Below are positions 1 through 8,550 of a DNA stretch of 64,000 bases, one piece after another. Source of the DNA: Anaerolineales bacterium (lineage in GTDB: Bacteria; Chloroflexota; Anaerolineae; Anaerolineales; UBA11579); the NCBI GenBank assembly GCA_026129305.1, contig JAHCII010000001.1, positions 299,909-363,908 on the forward strand, in the 5' to 3' direction. The first letter of the stretch is position 1, and the number at the start of each line of letters is the position of its first letter. The translations under genes were made by a program, and so were the position numbers. Below the pieces are notes generated by a model. The model was not told the origin of the DNA and did not search any database. It was given only the letters and a program-made list of their open reading frames with translations.

Positions 1-1545
1 CCAACCCGTGGAGGTGCTGGAGAAGTCATCGAAATAGATCTGCTCCCAATCACCCGCCTGGCTGGCGCTCAGCGAAGTGGCGGAGAAGTTATCCACCGCC
101 ACCACAAAACGCTCACCCACCGCCGCGTAGGCAGCGATGCCGATGTTGCCGGTGGAGAAGCTGTCATCTGAGGCTTCAGCGACCAGTTCGCCATCCACCA
201 GCAGGGTCAGGCGTTCGCCGTCGCACACCGCGGTGATGCGGGCGCTGCGCCCCTCCAGAGGATCCACGGCAGGGGCAGGATCCGACAGGCTGATGTATTC
301 GCCTCCCAGCCACTTCGAAATACCCACCCAACCATCGGCAAAGATGCGGAACTCATAGCCATTGTCGGAGTCCACATAGCGGCAGCTCAGGCTGAATTCG
401 TTCTCGTCGCCTTCGTTCTCGACAATGCGCAGGTCGGCGCTGATCTCCACGTTGGCATGGGTCTGGTGCAGCAGGCTGACGTAGTACGGGCTGCCCTCAA
501 CATCTTCCAGGTAGAACTCGCCGCCAAAGTAGTAGGCGGAACCGGATTCGTAAGAATAGACATCCCAGCCGCTGTTGGCATCCGAGAAATCATCGACAAA
601 ACTGCTGCCCCCTGAGCTGCTGACCGGTTGGGCCGAACCGCCGGAAATGTTGAACTCGCCGCGTTGGGCCGCCTGGATCAGCGGCAGCGCCAAGGTCACC
701 GGGCGCAGGGCGTTGATAAAGCCGCCGGTGGGTACGCAGTTGTCCATCTCGTCCACCAGGCCGTCGCGATTGGTATCCACCAGTACCCGGCAGTCGACGA
801 ACTGGTCATCGCCACCGTAACCCAGCTGGGTGGGCACACCCACCAGGTAGCCTTCGGTGTCCACGGCCAGGCCACCGCTGTTGCCGCCGGCGATGGTCGC
901 ATTGGTTTTAATGAAGGCCCGCGCCCCATAGGGTTGCTCGCTGGTGAAGCCGCTGACCGCACCACGCGTGAGGGTCACTGTCTCGCCGCCGATGCCGGGA
1001 TAACCCAGAATGGTCAGCTCGTCACCCAGGTTGAGCGAATCCGCATCGCCCAGCGAGACATACGGCAGGTCCAGCGCGTTGTAATCCACAGCAACGCCGT
1101 CATAGTCGTGGGTCACCCGGATCACCGCCAGGTCCAGGGCTTCGTCAGCCTGCAGCACTTCAGCGAAGAAGGCCGGCTGCGGCTCCTGGTCCTGATTAAC
1201 GGTGAGCGCCACAATCAACTCGTCCACAGCAAAGTAGCGATCGGGCAGGACCACATGCGCATTGGTCAAAATCAGGCCGTCAGGGGTGATGATGGTGCCG
1301 GAGCCGGTCCAGCCAATCTGGAATTCCCCAGCCTGGTCGTAATACCCGGCCCAAATCTGCACCACGCCCTCAAAGGGCACGGCCAGGTTGGCAATGCCGC
1401 GGCTGCGCGGCAGATCAGCAGACTCTGTGACCGTCACGGTGTTGGGTTGCTCATTGCTGGCGGCAGGGCTGCCGCCCGAGCAGGCGATTTGCACCAGACC
1501 CAGAACCAGGGCGAGGCTGAAAAGGCGAAAACGGACAGGAGACAT
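1..1545 (-). CDS. Secreted trypsin-like serine protease lipoprotein (partial)
   Basis: An S1C/HtrA-like protease exported as a lipoprotein; 515 codons are visible and the C-terminus lies beyond the window start. The N-terminus is a signal peptide with a lipobox ending VQIAC (Cys22). The catalytic triad is visible as NAHVV (His97), DLAVI (Asp138) and GGNSGGL (Ser223). After about residue 300 there is no PDZ domain but a concanavalin/LamG-like beta-sandwich beginning FVDDFSDANSGW. A second copy starts at the window edge (YFDDFSSTSTGW). The ATG at 1545 follows a purine-rich AGAGGAAG ribosome site. It is the last gene of the leftward block, 69 bp after the nucleotidyltransferase stop. The substrate is unknown. 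Confidence 0.9.
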   Translation of the reverse strand, partial: MSPVRFRLFSLALVLGLVQIACSGGSPAASNEQPNTVTVTESADLPRSRGIANLAVPFEGVVQIWAGYYDQAGEFQIGWTGSGTIITPDGLILTNAHVVLPDRYFAVDELIVALTVNQDQEPQPAFFAEVLQADEALDLAVIRVTHDYDGVAVDYNALDLPYVSLGDADSLNLGDELTILGYPGIGGETVTLTRGAVSGFTSEQPYGARAFIKTNATIAGGNSGGLAVDTEGYLVGVPTQLGYGGDDQFVDCRVLVDTNRDGLVDEMDNCVPTGGFINALRPVTLALPLIQAAQRGEFNISGGSAQPVSSSGGSSFVDDFSDANSGWDVYSYESGSAYYFGGEFYLEDVEGSPYYVSLLHQTHANVEISADLRIVENEGDENEFSLSCRYVDSDNGYEFRIFADGWVGISKWLGGEYISLSDPAPAVDPLEGRSARITAVCDGERLTLLVDGELVAEASDDSFSTGNIGIAAYAAVGERFVVAVDNFSATSLSASQAGDWEQIYFDDFSSTSTGW

Positions 1546-1614
1546 ATCTTCCTCTTTTTCCTAAAGTCAATCTGGTTGAGTTAACGTCAATTTAATCCAG
1601 AATACTATATACGG

Positions 1615-2625
1615 CTACTGCCCGTGCACCTGAGAATCGTCACCAATATTGACGCGCCCCTTCACGCCGCGCACCTGGCTGCGCTCACCCAGCAAAGAGC
1701 CATGCAGTTCACAGTCTTCCACAATGACATGGCTTTCCAAAATGGCGTCTTCAATGCGGCTGTTGCGCACTTGGCTGCCGCGGCCCACGGAAACATAGGG
1801 CCCAAGGGTGCTGTTCTCCACGGTGGCCTCAGGGTGGATATAGACCGGAGCATGCAGGGTTACACCCTCCCGCCCGCTCTCAGCAGAATTGCCGCGGCCT
1901 CGGTCCAGCAAGCGCCGGTTAGTCTCCAGCACGGTTTCCGGCAGGCCAGCGTCCAGCCACTCATCCACCACTTCGGTGCGCATACGCAGACCTTTTTTGA
2001 GCATGATGTCGATGGCATCGGCCAGGAAATATTCGTTCTTGGTCTTGATGCCCTTTTGCATCTGCTCGTCAATAGCGGCCAGCAGGTCTTGGCCGCGTTT
2101 GAAGTAGTAAATGCCTACGATGGCCAGGTTGTTGCTGATGTCGTCCGGTTTTTCGATCAGGCCGCTGACCAGACCATCCTGATTCAGGGCGGCGACACCA
2201 AAACGACGCGGGTCTTCCACCGGCTTGACCCACAAGACCGCATCGGCCTCCTCATTGTCCAGCTGGGAAAAGTCGGTCTCAATCACCGTATCCACAAAAA
2301 TGATGAGGGTGGGGCCGTGCAGATGGGCACGGGCCTGGGCCAGGGCATGCGACTGGCCGAGCAGCTCTTTCTGCTCCACATAATGGGCTTTTAGCTGCGG
2401 GTGCTCATTTTGCATATAGCGCTGCACCTGGTCGCCGAGGTAGCCCAGGATGAAGACGAAATCGGCTTCTTTCACGTCCGGGGCGCTGCCCAACAGCTTA
2501 AGCACATGGCCCAGCACCGTGTCGCCCGCCGCGCTCAGCAAAGGTTTCGGTCGTGACCAGGTGTGCGGGCGCAAGCGCGTGCCAAACCCAGCCATGGGGA
2601 TGATGATCTTCAGGTTTTCGGTCAT
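1615..2625 (-). CDS. Sugar-phosphate nucleotidyltransferase
   Basis: A 336-residue NTP-transferase likely to activate a sugar 1-phosphate (glucose-1-phosphate thymidylyl/uridylyl type) for cell-surface glycans. The N-terminal signature GFGTRLRPHTWSRPKPLL (about residues 13-30) is the nucleotide-binding motif. The last ~90 residues look like a left-handed beta-helix hexapeptide region (VYIHPEATVENSTLGPYVSVG). Start 2625 is chosen because its ATG overlaps the upstream stop (ATGA, 2622-2625), with GAGGGAAG as ribosome site. An upstream ATG at 2646 lies inside the previous gene. Exact substrate cannot be told from sequence alone. Confidence 0.88.
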   Translation of the reverse strand: MTENLKIIIPMAGFGTRLRPHTWSRPKPLLSAAGDTVLGHVLKLLGSAPDVKEADFVFILGYLGDQVQRYMQNEHPQLKAHYVEQKELLGQSHALAQARAHLHGPTLIIFVDTVIETDFSQLDNEEADAVLWVKPVEDPRRFGVAALNQDGLVSGLIEKPDDISNNLAIVGIYYFKRGQDLLAAIDEQMQKGIKTKNEYFLADAIDIMLKKGLRMRTEVVDEWLDAGLPETVLETNRRLLDRGRGNSAESGREGVTLHAPVYIHPEATVENSTLGPYVSVGRGSQVRNSRIEDAILESHVIVEDCELHGSLLGERSQVRGVKGRVNIGDDSQVHGQ

Positions 2626-3230
2626 TTGTCTTCCCTCTTGGTGCAAACCAACAAGCCTTTGCCCACTGGCAAGACGGTAGCGTCCACACTGGTATCACGC
2701 CGGGCCGCCTCAACAAAAGCGGCCAGTTCTTCATGATGGCTGACCACATTGTCCGCCACGAACAAGCCGCCGACCACCAGGCGGGGCACAACGCTTTCGT
2801 AGACTTCGCTGTACATTTCTTTTTCACAATCGAGGAAACAGAAGGCAATATCTTCCAGCTGGCGCAGGTGCGAACGGGCGTCCCCGTGAACCAGCTCCAC
2901 CCAGTCTTCCACGCCGGCCTTGGCAAAGGTCTCGCGGGCCAGCTCCACTTTTTCGGGGAGCAGCTCATAGGTCACAAAGCGCCCGGCACGGCGCTGGGCG
3001 GCCAAAGACAACCACAGCGCCGAATAGCCGGCGCTGGCGCCCACCTCGACCATCAGGCCGCGCGGGGCGGCCTGGGCCAGGAGCGCCAGCAGCATGCCGC
3101 TCTCCGCCGGAATCTGGCGCAGGCGTTTGAGCTGCGGTGTGCCGTCCTGGCGATCGCGCGCGTCGCGCTGCTCCAGCGTGTGCATGCGGTCCAGCACCGC
3201 GTTGGGGATATCGGTGAACAACGTTTTCAT
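2622..3230 (-). CDS. Class I SAM-dependent O-methyltransferase
   Basis: A 202-residue Rossmann-fold methyltransferase of the COG4122 / catechol O-methyltransferase-like group. The SAM-binding motif I is VEVGASAGYSALWL, followed by VTYELLPEK (ribose-binding acidic residue) and the late motif FLDCEKEMY. The family usually methylates small phenolic or catechol-like acceptors; the substrate here is unknown. It overlaps gatA upstream by ATGA (3227-3230) and the nucleotidyltransferase downstream by ATGA. These point to a translationally coupled gatC-gatA-methyltransferase-nucleotidyltransferase operon. Confidence 0.85.
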   Translation of the reverse strand: MKTLFTDIPNAVLDRMHTLEQRDARDRQDGTPQLKRLRQIPAESGMLLALLAQAAPRGLMVEVGASAGYSALWLSLAAQRRAGRFVTYELLPEKVELARETFAKAGVEDWVELVHGDARSHLRQLEDIAFCFLDCEKEMYSEVYESVVPRLVVGGLFVADNVVSHHEELAAFVEAARRDTSVDATVLPVGKGLLVCTKREDK

Positions 3231-4699
3231 GCCAGGACCGGCCGCCGGGTATGATGATCGCTGACCTGCTGATAGGCATGCGCGGCAGCCAGCAGGCGCT
3301 CTTCAGAGAAGTGTGGCCCCAGCAGCTGTAAGCCGAGCGGCAGGCCCTGGCTGTCAAAGCCAGCCGGGATGCACAGGCCGGGCACGCCCGCCAGGTTGGC
3401 CGGCAAGGTGAAAACGTCTTCCAGATACATCTGGATCGGGTCTTCGGCATGTGCGCCGATAGGGAACGCGCTGGACGGCGTGGCCGGCGCGGCGATCAGG
3501 TCGACTTGTTCAAAGGCGCGCGCAAAATCATCGCGGATCAAGGTACGCACCTTTTGGGCCTGGCCGTAATAGGCATCGTAATAGCCCGCCGAGAGGGCGT
3601 AAGTGCCGATCATGATACGGCGCTTGACCTCAGGGCCAAACCCCTGGCCGCGCGAATGCTTGAACATTTCAATGAGATTGTCCTGCTCGGCGCGCAGGCC
3701 ATAGCGCACGCCGTCAAAGCGGGCCAGATTGGCCGAAGCTTCGGCGGGGGCAATAATGTAGTAGACCGGCAGGGCGTATTCGGTGTGCGGCAGGCTGACC
3801 GGGCGCACTTCGGCGCCCAGCGTTTCCAGCTGGGCGATGGCGGCGCGCACAGCCTGCTCCACCTCCGCTTGCAAGCCGTCAATAAAGTATTCCCCCGGCA
3901 CTCCGATGCGCAGGCCTTTGAGCGTGGCATTGCCATTCAGGTGGATGTCCGGCGCGGCCTGCTCCAGCGTGGTGGCGTCACGCGGGTCGTAGCCCGCCAT
4001 TATGTTCAGCACCAGGGCCGCGTCTTGGGCGCTGCGGGCCAGCACGCCGATGGTGTCCAGCGAAGAGCCGTAGGCGATCAGGCCATAGCGGGAGACCCGG
4101 CCGTAGCTGGTCTTCAACCCGCTCAGGCCACAGAAGGCCGCCGGCTGGCGCACGGAGCCGCCGGTGTCGGTACCCAAGGCCACGGGCGCCAGGCCGGCCG
4201 CCACGGCGGCGGCGCTGCCGCCGCTGGAACCACCTGGCACGCGCTGTTCATCCCAGGGGTTGCGGGTAATGTCGTAGGCTGAGTTCTCGGTGGATGAGCC
4301 CATGGCGAATTCATCCGTATTGGTTTTGCCCAAAATGACCACCCCGGCGTCCAGCAGGCGCTGCACAGCGGTGGCATTGTAGCTGGGCACAAAACCCTCC
4401 AGAATGCGCGAGCCACAGGTGGCCGGCATACCAGCCACCGCCAGCACATCTTTGACGGCGATGGGCAGGCCCAACAGAGGCGGCAGGCGGGCAGGGTCGC
4501 CTGCCTGGGAGCGGCGCTCATCGGCGGCTTGGGCGGCAGTCAGAGCGCCGTCAACGTCCACATACAAGTAGGCGTTGAGGCGCGGGTTGTGGGCCTGAAT
4601 GCGGGCCAGGTAGGCTTGGGTCAGTTCCCGGCTGCTGAACGCGCCGGTTTGCAAACCCTCCAGAATTTGTGCAACCGTCAGGGAGTGCAGGTCGCTCAC
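3227..4699 (-). CDS. gatA: Asp-tRNA(Asn)/Glu-tRNA(Gln) amidotransferase subunit A
   Basis: The amidase subunit of GatCAB, which releases ammonia from glutamine to convert mischarged Glu-tRNA(Gln) or Asp-tRNA(Asn). The Ser-cisSer-Lys triad is present as Lys83 (PIAVKDVL), Ser158 (GGSSGGSAAA) and Ser182 (DTGGSVRQPA). The spacing of 75 and 24 residues matches characterised GatA. The full length of 490 residues is typical. It overlaps gatC by ATGA (4696-4699). gatB is not next to it and must lie outside the window. Confidence 0.97.
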   Translation of the reverse strand: MSDLHSLTVAQILEGLQTGAFSSRELTQAYLARIQAHNPRLNAYLYVDVDGALTAAQAADERRSQAGDPARLPPLLGLPIAVKDVLAVAGMPATCGSRILEGFVPSYNATAVQRLLDAGVVILGKTNTDEFAMGSSTENSAYDITRNPWDEQRVPGGSSGGSAAAVAAGLAPVALGTDTGGSVRQPAAFCGLSGLKTSYGRVSRYGLIAYGSSLDTIGVLARSAQDAALVLNIMAGYDPRDATTLEQAAPDIHLNGNATLKGLRIGVPGEYFIDGLQAEVEQAVRAAIAQLETLGAEVRPVSLPHTEYALPVYYIIAPAEASANLARFDGVRYGLRAEQDNLIEMFKHSRGQGFGPEVKRRIMIGTYALSAGYYDAYYGQAQKVRTLIRDDFARAFEQVDLIAAPATPSSAFPIGAHAEDPIQMYLEDVFTLPANLAGVPGLCIPAGFDSQGLPLGLQLLGPHFSEERLLAAAHAYQQVSDHHTRRPVLA

Positions 4700-4992
4700 G
4701 GCCCGCCGTCCAACACCGGGGGCACGCGGAATTGATCCTCGGCCGTGTCCGGGGCATTGCGCAGCAGATCGGCGCGGGGCATGCCAGGGCCGGGTTCATC
4801 CGGGCGCAGGCGGCTTTGCGGCACGGCCACGCTGCTCATCGGCTGCACGTTGGTTGTATCCAGTTCCTGGAGCTTATCGACGTGTTTGAGAATGTCGGAA
4901 AGCTGCCGGCGATAACGCTCCTTTTCCTCGTGGCTGAGGTGCAGGCGAGCCAGCAGAGCAATATGGTCTACATCTTCCGGGCTTAGCGACAT
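4696..4992 (-). CDS. gatC: Asp-tRNA(Asn)/Glu-tRNA(Gln) amidotransferase subunit C
   Basis: The small (98-residue) GatC subunit that stabilises GatA and GatB. It begins MSLSPEDVDHIALLARLHLSHEE, the normal GatC helix, and ends in the conserved RxDxx...PPVLDGG tail (ADLLRNAPDTAEDQFRVPPV). The stop overlaps the gatA start (ATGA). A TATAAT box at 5002-5007 lies 9 nt before the ATG and there is no Shine-Dalgarno sequence, so the operon may have its own leaderless promoter. Confidence 0.96.
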   Translation of the reverse strand: MSLSPEDVDHIALLARLHLSHEEKERYRRQLSDILKHVDKLQELDTTNVQPMSSVAVPQSRLRPDEPGPGMPRADLLRNAPDTAEDQFRVPPVLDGGP

Positions 4993-5001
4993 AGCGCGAA
5001 A

Positions 5002-5007
5002 ATTATA
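5002..5007 (-). promoter_or_regulatory. -10 element of gatC
   Basis: A perfect TATAAT on the minus strand, 9 nt upstream of the gatC ATG. The distance would place the transcription start at or next to the start codon, giving a leaderless message. Confidence 0.5.
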
Positions 5008-5028
5008 ACAGTGGCCTCCTGGGCGGTC

Positions 5029-5913
5029 TCACCACTCGGCGGCGTACCAGCGCAGATACAGTTCCACGTGCGAACTCCAATAAGCTTCGCTGTGGTCTCC
5101 GGTAAATAAGCTCCACTGATGGGGGATACCGCGCTCGTTGAGCAGACCCTCGAACCACTGGACCGATTGCAGAATACGCTGTTGGTCGCGTTCACCAATG
5201 TCCAGCCAAATACGCGGCGGGTCCCCGGCGACCAGCACGTCCAGCAGGCCGCGCAGCTTCCAGGCCTCTTCGGCAAAGACCGGCGGGCTGTGCCCGCCCA
5301 ATGCGCCGAAAAGATCTGGATGGTTCAGCGCCAGGTGGATCGCCCAAGAGGCGCCGCGCGAGAGGCCGCCTACGGAGCGGAATTCTCGCCCGGGGAGCAC
5401 GCGGTAGTTGGCCTCGACCCAGGGGATCAAGTCGGCAAGGAAGACATCGTCAAAGGCGTTATCTGCCGGAGGAGCGAAGTGGCGGGAATCCTGCGGCATG
5501 ACGATCAGGAAAGGCTCCACTTCGCCGGCAGCAATCAGCCGGCTGGCAGCTTCGTCGGCTCCCAAGCGGTCCCACTGGTCAGCAGCGTAGGTTTGGCCGT
5601 GGATCAGGTAAAGCACGGCATAGCTGCGCCCGGGGTCTTCGTAATAGCAAGGCGGCGTGTAAACGCGCACGGGCATGGGTTCAGAGAGCTGGTCGGAAGC
5701 CAGGCGGAACTCGTGCACTTCGCCGCCAGCTGACAAGCAAGCGAGAGCCTCTTGCTTGTCGGGGTAGTCTATCCGCACTGCGGGGCTGGGCGTGCGTGAG
5801 GGCACCGCCGTGGGGCGCAGCGGCGTTGGACTGGGCGTCGGGGCCGCCGGCGGTGTGGGAGAGCATGCCAGCATGAGCAGGGCCAGGGACACCAAACCAA
5901 AGCGGGGTCTCAT
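5029..5913 (-). CDS. Lipoprotein alpha/beta-hydrolase (putative esterase family)
   Basis: A 294-residue surface lipoprotein of the esterase D / putative esterase family. The start at 5913 gives MRPRFGLVSLALLMLAC, a lipobox signal peptide, followed by a Pro/Thr/Ser-rich linker of about 35 residues. The nucleophile elbow is GGLSRGAS (G-x-S-x-G). DQQRILQSV and TGDHSEAYW near the end likely carry the Asp and His. A longer frame reaching 6096 overlaps the upstream gene and lacks a signal peptide, so it was not chosen. It starts 10 bp after the upstream oxidoreductase stop, so probably the same operon. The substrate is unknown. Confidence 0.85.
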   Translation of the reverse strand: MRPRFGLVSLALLMLACSPTPPAAPTPSPTPLRPTAVPSRTPSPAVRIDYPDKQEALACLSAGGEVHEFRLASDQLSEPMPVRVYTPPCYYEDPGRSYAVLYLIHGQTYAADQWDRLGADEAASRLIAAGEVEPFLIVMPQDSRHFAPPADNAFDDVFLADLIPWVEANYRVLPGREFRSVGGLSRGASWAIHLALNHPDLFGALGGHSPPVFAEEAWKLRGLLDVLVAGDPPRIWLDIGERDQQRILQSVQWFEGLLNERGIPHQWSLFTGDHSEAYWSSHVELYLRWYAAEW

Positions 5914-5923
5914 GGCAGGCAGG

Positions 5924-6571
5924 CTACCAGCCGCTGGCGAAGCGCTGCTCTTTCCACACATCGGCCTGGTTGTGATACCCGGCCTGCTCCCAAAAACCCA
6001 ATTTGTCCTCGGAGAGGAACTCCAGGCCGCGCAGCCACTTAGCGCCCTTCCAAAAATACGGCGTATCCAGGTCTTCGCGGCCGGGCAGGTACCCAACCAC
6101 GGCGCGCAGTGGGTAGCCGTGGTCCGGGGTCAGCGGCTGTCCGTCGAAGGTATCCGCCAGCAGAAAGTTGTCGGCATAGGCCACGTCCAGCGGCACATTG
6201 ACGGTGAACCCGTATTCGGCATGCTGCAGCAGGTGTTTAGCGCCCGGCTTGGGGCGGATGAAGCCCTGGTCCACCAGGTCTTTGAGGGCAATGCCCTCCC
6301 AGACTGTGTCGAACTTGCTCCAGCGCGTCACACAGTGGATGTCCATGGTGATACTGCGCCGCGGCAGTTTCTGCACTTCGTCCCAATTCCAGCGGCGCTC
6401 TTCTTCCACTTCGCCAAAGACGCGCAAGTCCCAAGTCTGCGGGTTGAAACTGGGAACCGGCCCATAATGCAACACGGGGAATTTTTGGGTCAGGGCCTGC
6501 CCGGGAGGCAGGCGGCCTTCCTGTCGGATGCGCTCTTCTTCTTCGCGGCGATTGCGGAAGTTCTCAAACAT
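5924..6571 (-). CDS. Sulfite oxidase-like molybdopterin-dependent oxidoreductase
   Basis: A 215-residue protein with the oxidoreductase molybdopterin-binding fold (SUOX/MsrP-like). The Mo-ligating cysteine is in ITMDIHCVTRWSKFDTVWEG, and the later GYPLRAVVGYLPGREDLDTPYFWKG resembles the family's cofactor-binding C-terminal half. It has no Tat signal and no dimerisation domain, so it is the short cytoplasmic-type variant. It sits 9 bp after the metal-dependent hydrolase and 10 bp before the esterase. The electron acceptor and substrate are not evident. Confidence 0.88.
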   Translation of the reverse strand: MFENFRNRREEEERIRQEGRLPPGQALTQKFPVLHYGPVPSFNPQTWDLRVFGEVEEERRWNWDEVQKLPRRSITMDIHCVTRWSKFDTVWEGIALKDLVDQGFIRPKPGAKHLLQHAEYGFTVNVPLDVAYADNFLLADTFDGQPLTPDHGYPLRAVVGYLPGREDLDTPYFWKGAKWLRGLEFLSEDKLGFWEQAGYHNQADVWKEQRFASGW

Positions 6572-6580
6572 GGTTTGTCT

Positions 6581-7270
6581 CTATTCGATCAGGCTGAGGG
6601 TGTCTCCCGGGGTGAGCACGTGCACAGTGGCTTCCGTCTCACTGGAAACGCGCTTGGCCCAAGCATCGGGATCTTGTTGGATGGTATCCCAAGTGCCGTA
6701 GTGATAGGGCATGACCTGCTTGGGCTGCAAGAGCTTCACGGCGCGCAGAGCATCGTCTGGTCCCATAGTGAAATAATCACCGATCGGCAACACAGCCAGG
6801 TCCAGGCCTTCTTCGCCGATCAGGCTCATATCGCCAAACAAGGCGGTATCGCAGGCAATGTAGATCTTGCGACCGAGCGGGGAGGTCAGCAGGAAGCCCA
6901 CGGCACAACCGCCGTAGCTGCCGTCCGGCATCTGCGAGCCATGCATCGCCACGGTCAGCTTGACCTTGCCAAAGGGTAGTTCCAGTTGGCCGCCCAGGTT
7001 CAGGCCGTGGGTCTGCACACCCTGGTCGTCAAGCCAGCGGGCCACTTCCAGGGTGGTGATAATGGGAGCGTTGTTCTTCTTGGCCAAGGCCACCGCGTCG
7101 GCAATGTGATCATTGTGACCATGACTGACCAGGATGTAGTCGGCGTGCACGCTCTCCACAGTTTCCTCTGTGGCAGGGTTTTCCTCCAAGAAGGGATCCA
7201 CCATCACCGTGTAGCCACCTATGTTCATGGCTACGGTAGCATGGCCTATCCAAGTAAGAGAAAGAGACAT
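6581..7270 (-). CDS. UPF0173-type metal-dependent hydrolase
   Basis: A 229-residue metallo-beta-lactamase-fold protein of the UPF0173 / UlaG-like group. The metal motif SHGHNDHIADA (HxHxDH) is complete; further ligands are in IACDTALFGDM and MPYHYGTWD. The start at 7270 has an AAAAGGAGC ribosome site about 10 nt upstream. It is the first gene of the leftward block that leaves the AT-rich candidate origin. The substrate is unknown for the family. Confidence 0.92.
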   Translation of the reverse strand: MSLSLTWIGHATVAMNIGGYTVMVDPFLEENPATEETVESVHADYILVSHGHNDHIADAVALAKKNNAPIITTLEVARWLDDQGVQTHGLNLGGQLELPFGKVKLTVAMHGSQMPDGSYGGCAVGFLLTSPLGRKIYIACDTALFGDMSLIGEEGLDLAVLPIGDYFTMGPDDALRAVKLLQPKQVMPYHYGTWDTIQQDPDAWAKRVSSETEATVHVLTPGDTLSLIE

Positions 7271-7276
7271 CGCTTT

Positions 7277-7642
7277 TTGCTCCTTTTGTTTGTATCTTCC
7301 TATTTTAGAGTATGTTTTTACTTAATAGTATTCTTAGTAGGCCCTGTGGATATGGGGATAGACCTAGGTTTGTTGGGGAATCCCCTGTATAAAGGCTACT
7401 TGTTGGAAACACCACCACATGTATGTAGGTGTGATTTTCAATCCCTGCTGTGTAAAGTAGGGACAATTCTCGAATTAGTTGAAAAGACAGCGACGCGGGT
7501 GAGTTCGTCCACAATTGGCCATGATTGTGCCTTCTTTTGTCCCCAAATCCTGCGAACAACGAGACCGTCCTGTAGTCGTGGATGCTAAAGATATCCCGAT
7601 GAGTGGAAGGGATATCCACAGACAAAAGCGTCCTTATCCACA
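7277..7642. other. Candidate chromosomal replication origin (DnaA-box cluster)
   Basis: This ~370-bp gap between divergent genes holds an AT-rich stretch (about 7277-7340) and three boxes sharing TATCCACAG. They are ATATCCACA on the minus strand (7345-7353), ATATCCACA (7612-7620) and the perfect consensus TTATCCACA (7634-7642). The last two are 22 bp apart. A weaker TCGTCCACA is at 7505-7513. GGGGAATCCCC at 7375-7385 is a palindrome containing a GANTC site. No dnaA gene is in the window. The origin call is inference from boxes, AT-richness, gene polarity and nearby parS sites. Confidence 0.55.
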
Positions 7643-7650
7643 GGTCTGTT

Positions 7651-8550
7651 ATGCTAAACGCCATGGCTTCGCAATCCTCTTCGGAAAATCGGGCGGTGTG
7701 GCAAGCTTTGCTGGTCACCGCCTTGTGGTCCTCCTCCTGGGTGCTGATCAAATTCGGTTTGGGCAACATCCCTCCCCTGACCTTCGCCGGACTGCGCTAC
7801 ACACTGGCTTTTGCCTTATTGTTGCCTACTTTGCTGCGCGGCGGCCGCTTGGCCGAGCTGCGGGCTTTGTCCCGGCGCGACCTGCTCTTTTTGGTCGTGT
7901 TGGGGCTGGTCTACTATACGGCGACCCAAGGCTTGCAGTTCGTGGGTCTCTCGCTGCTGCCGGCCAACACACTCAGCCTGATGTTGACCCTGAGCAGCCT
8001 GACCATTGCCCTGGCCGGCCTGTGGCTGCTGGGCGAGCACATGCGCGGCTTGCAGTGGCTCGGCGTGCTGGTCTCCATCGCCGGGGCGCTGGTCTATTTT
8101 GGCAATATTGAGGGGCTGGCTGGCCTGGGCTTGTTGGTGGGTGTTCTGGCGGTTCTGTTCAACACGGCAGGTGCCATCCTGACCCGCAGCATTAACCGCA
8201 CAGCGCACATCTCTCCGCTGCTGGTCACCGTGGTCAGCATGGGCGTGGGTTCGCTGTGCCTGCTGCTGACCGGCCTGTTAACCGAGACTTGGGCGGCGCT
8301 ACGCTGGCAGGATGTGCTGATTATCTTATGGCTGGCGGCGGTCAACACAGCCTTCGCCTTCACGCTGTGGAACCACAGCCAGCGCATCCTTTCGGCAGCG
8401 CAAGCCAGCGTGATCAACAACACCATGCTGATCCAGATCGCTATTCTGGCTTGGGTCTTCCTCGGGGAGCGGCCCAGCACCTGGCAGATGCTGGGTATGG
8501 CGGTTGCGGCGGTAGGCGCCGTGATGGTGCAGCTGCGCCCGCGGGCTTAA
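7651..8550 (+). CDS. EamA/DMT-superfamily transporter
   Basis: A 299-residue integral membrane protein with about ten hydrophobic helices and the duplicated EamA layout (WSSSWVLIKFGLGNIPPLTFAGLRY; later NTAFAFTLWNHSQRILSAAQASVINN). The family exports or imports small metabolites such as amino acids; the substrate is not predictable. The start is uncertain: ATG 7651 is used, 7663 is possible, and neither has a clear ribosome site. The region upstream contains the DnaA boxes. Its stop shares a TTAA with the stop of the convergent gene (8547-8550). It is the only rightward gene before 14.2 kb. Confidence 0.87.
   Translation: MLNAMASQSSSENRAVWQALLVTALWSSSWVLIKFGLGNIPPLTFAGLRYTLAFALLLPTLLRGGRLAELRALSRRDLLFLVVLGLVYYTATQGLQFVGLSLLPANTLSLMLTLSSLTIALAGLWLLGEHMRGLQWLGVLVSIAGALVYFGNIEGLAGLGLLVGVLAVLFNTAGAILTRSINRTAHISPLLVTVVSMGVGSLCLLLTGLLTETWAALRWQDVLIILWLAAVNTAFAFTLWNHSQRILSAAQASVINNTMLIQIAILAWVFLGERPSTWQMLGMAVAAVGAVMVQLRPRA

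Noticed and set aside
7305..7769. Minus-strand 154-codon frame over the AT-rich gap
   Set aside because: It overlaps the EamA transporter start and all DnaA boxes and has no recognisable motif or ribosome site.
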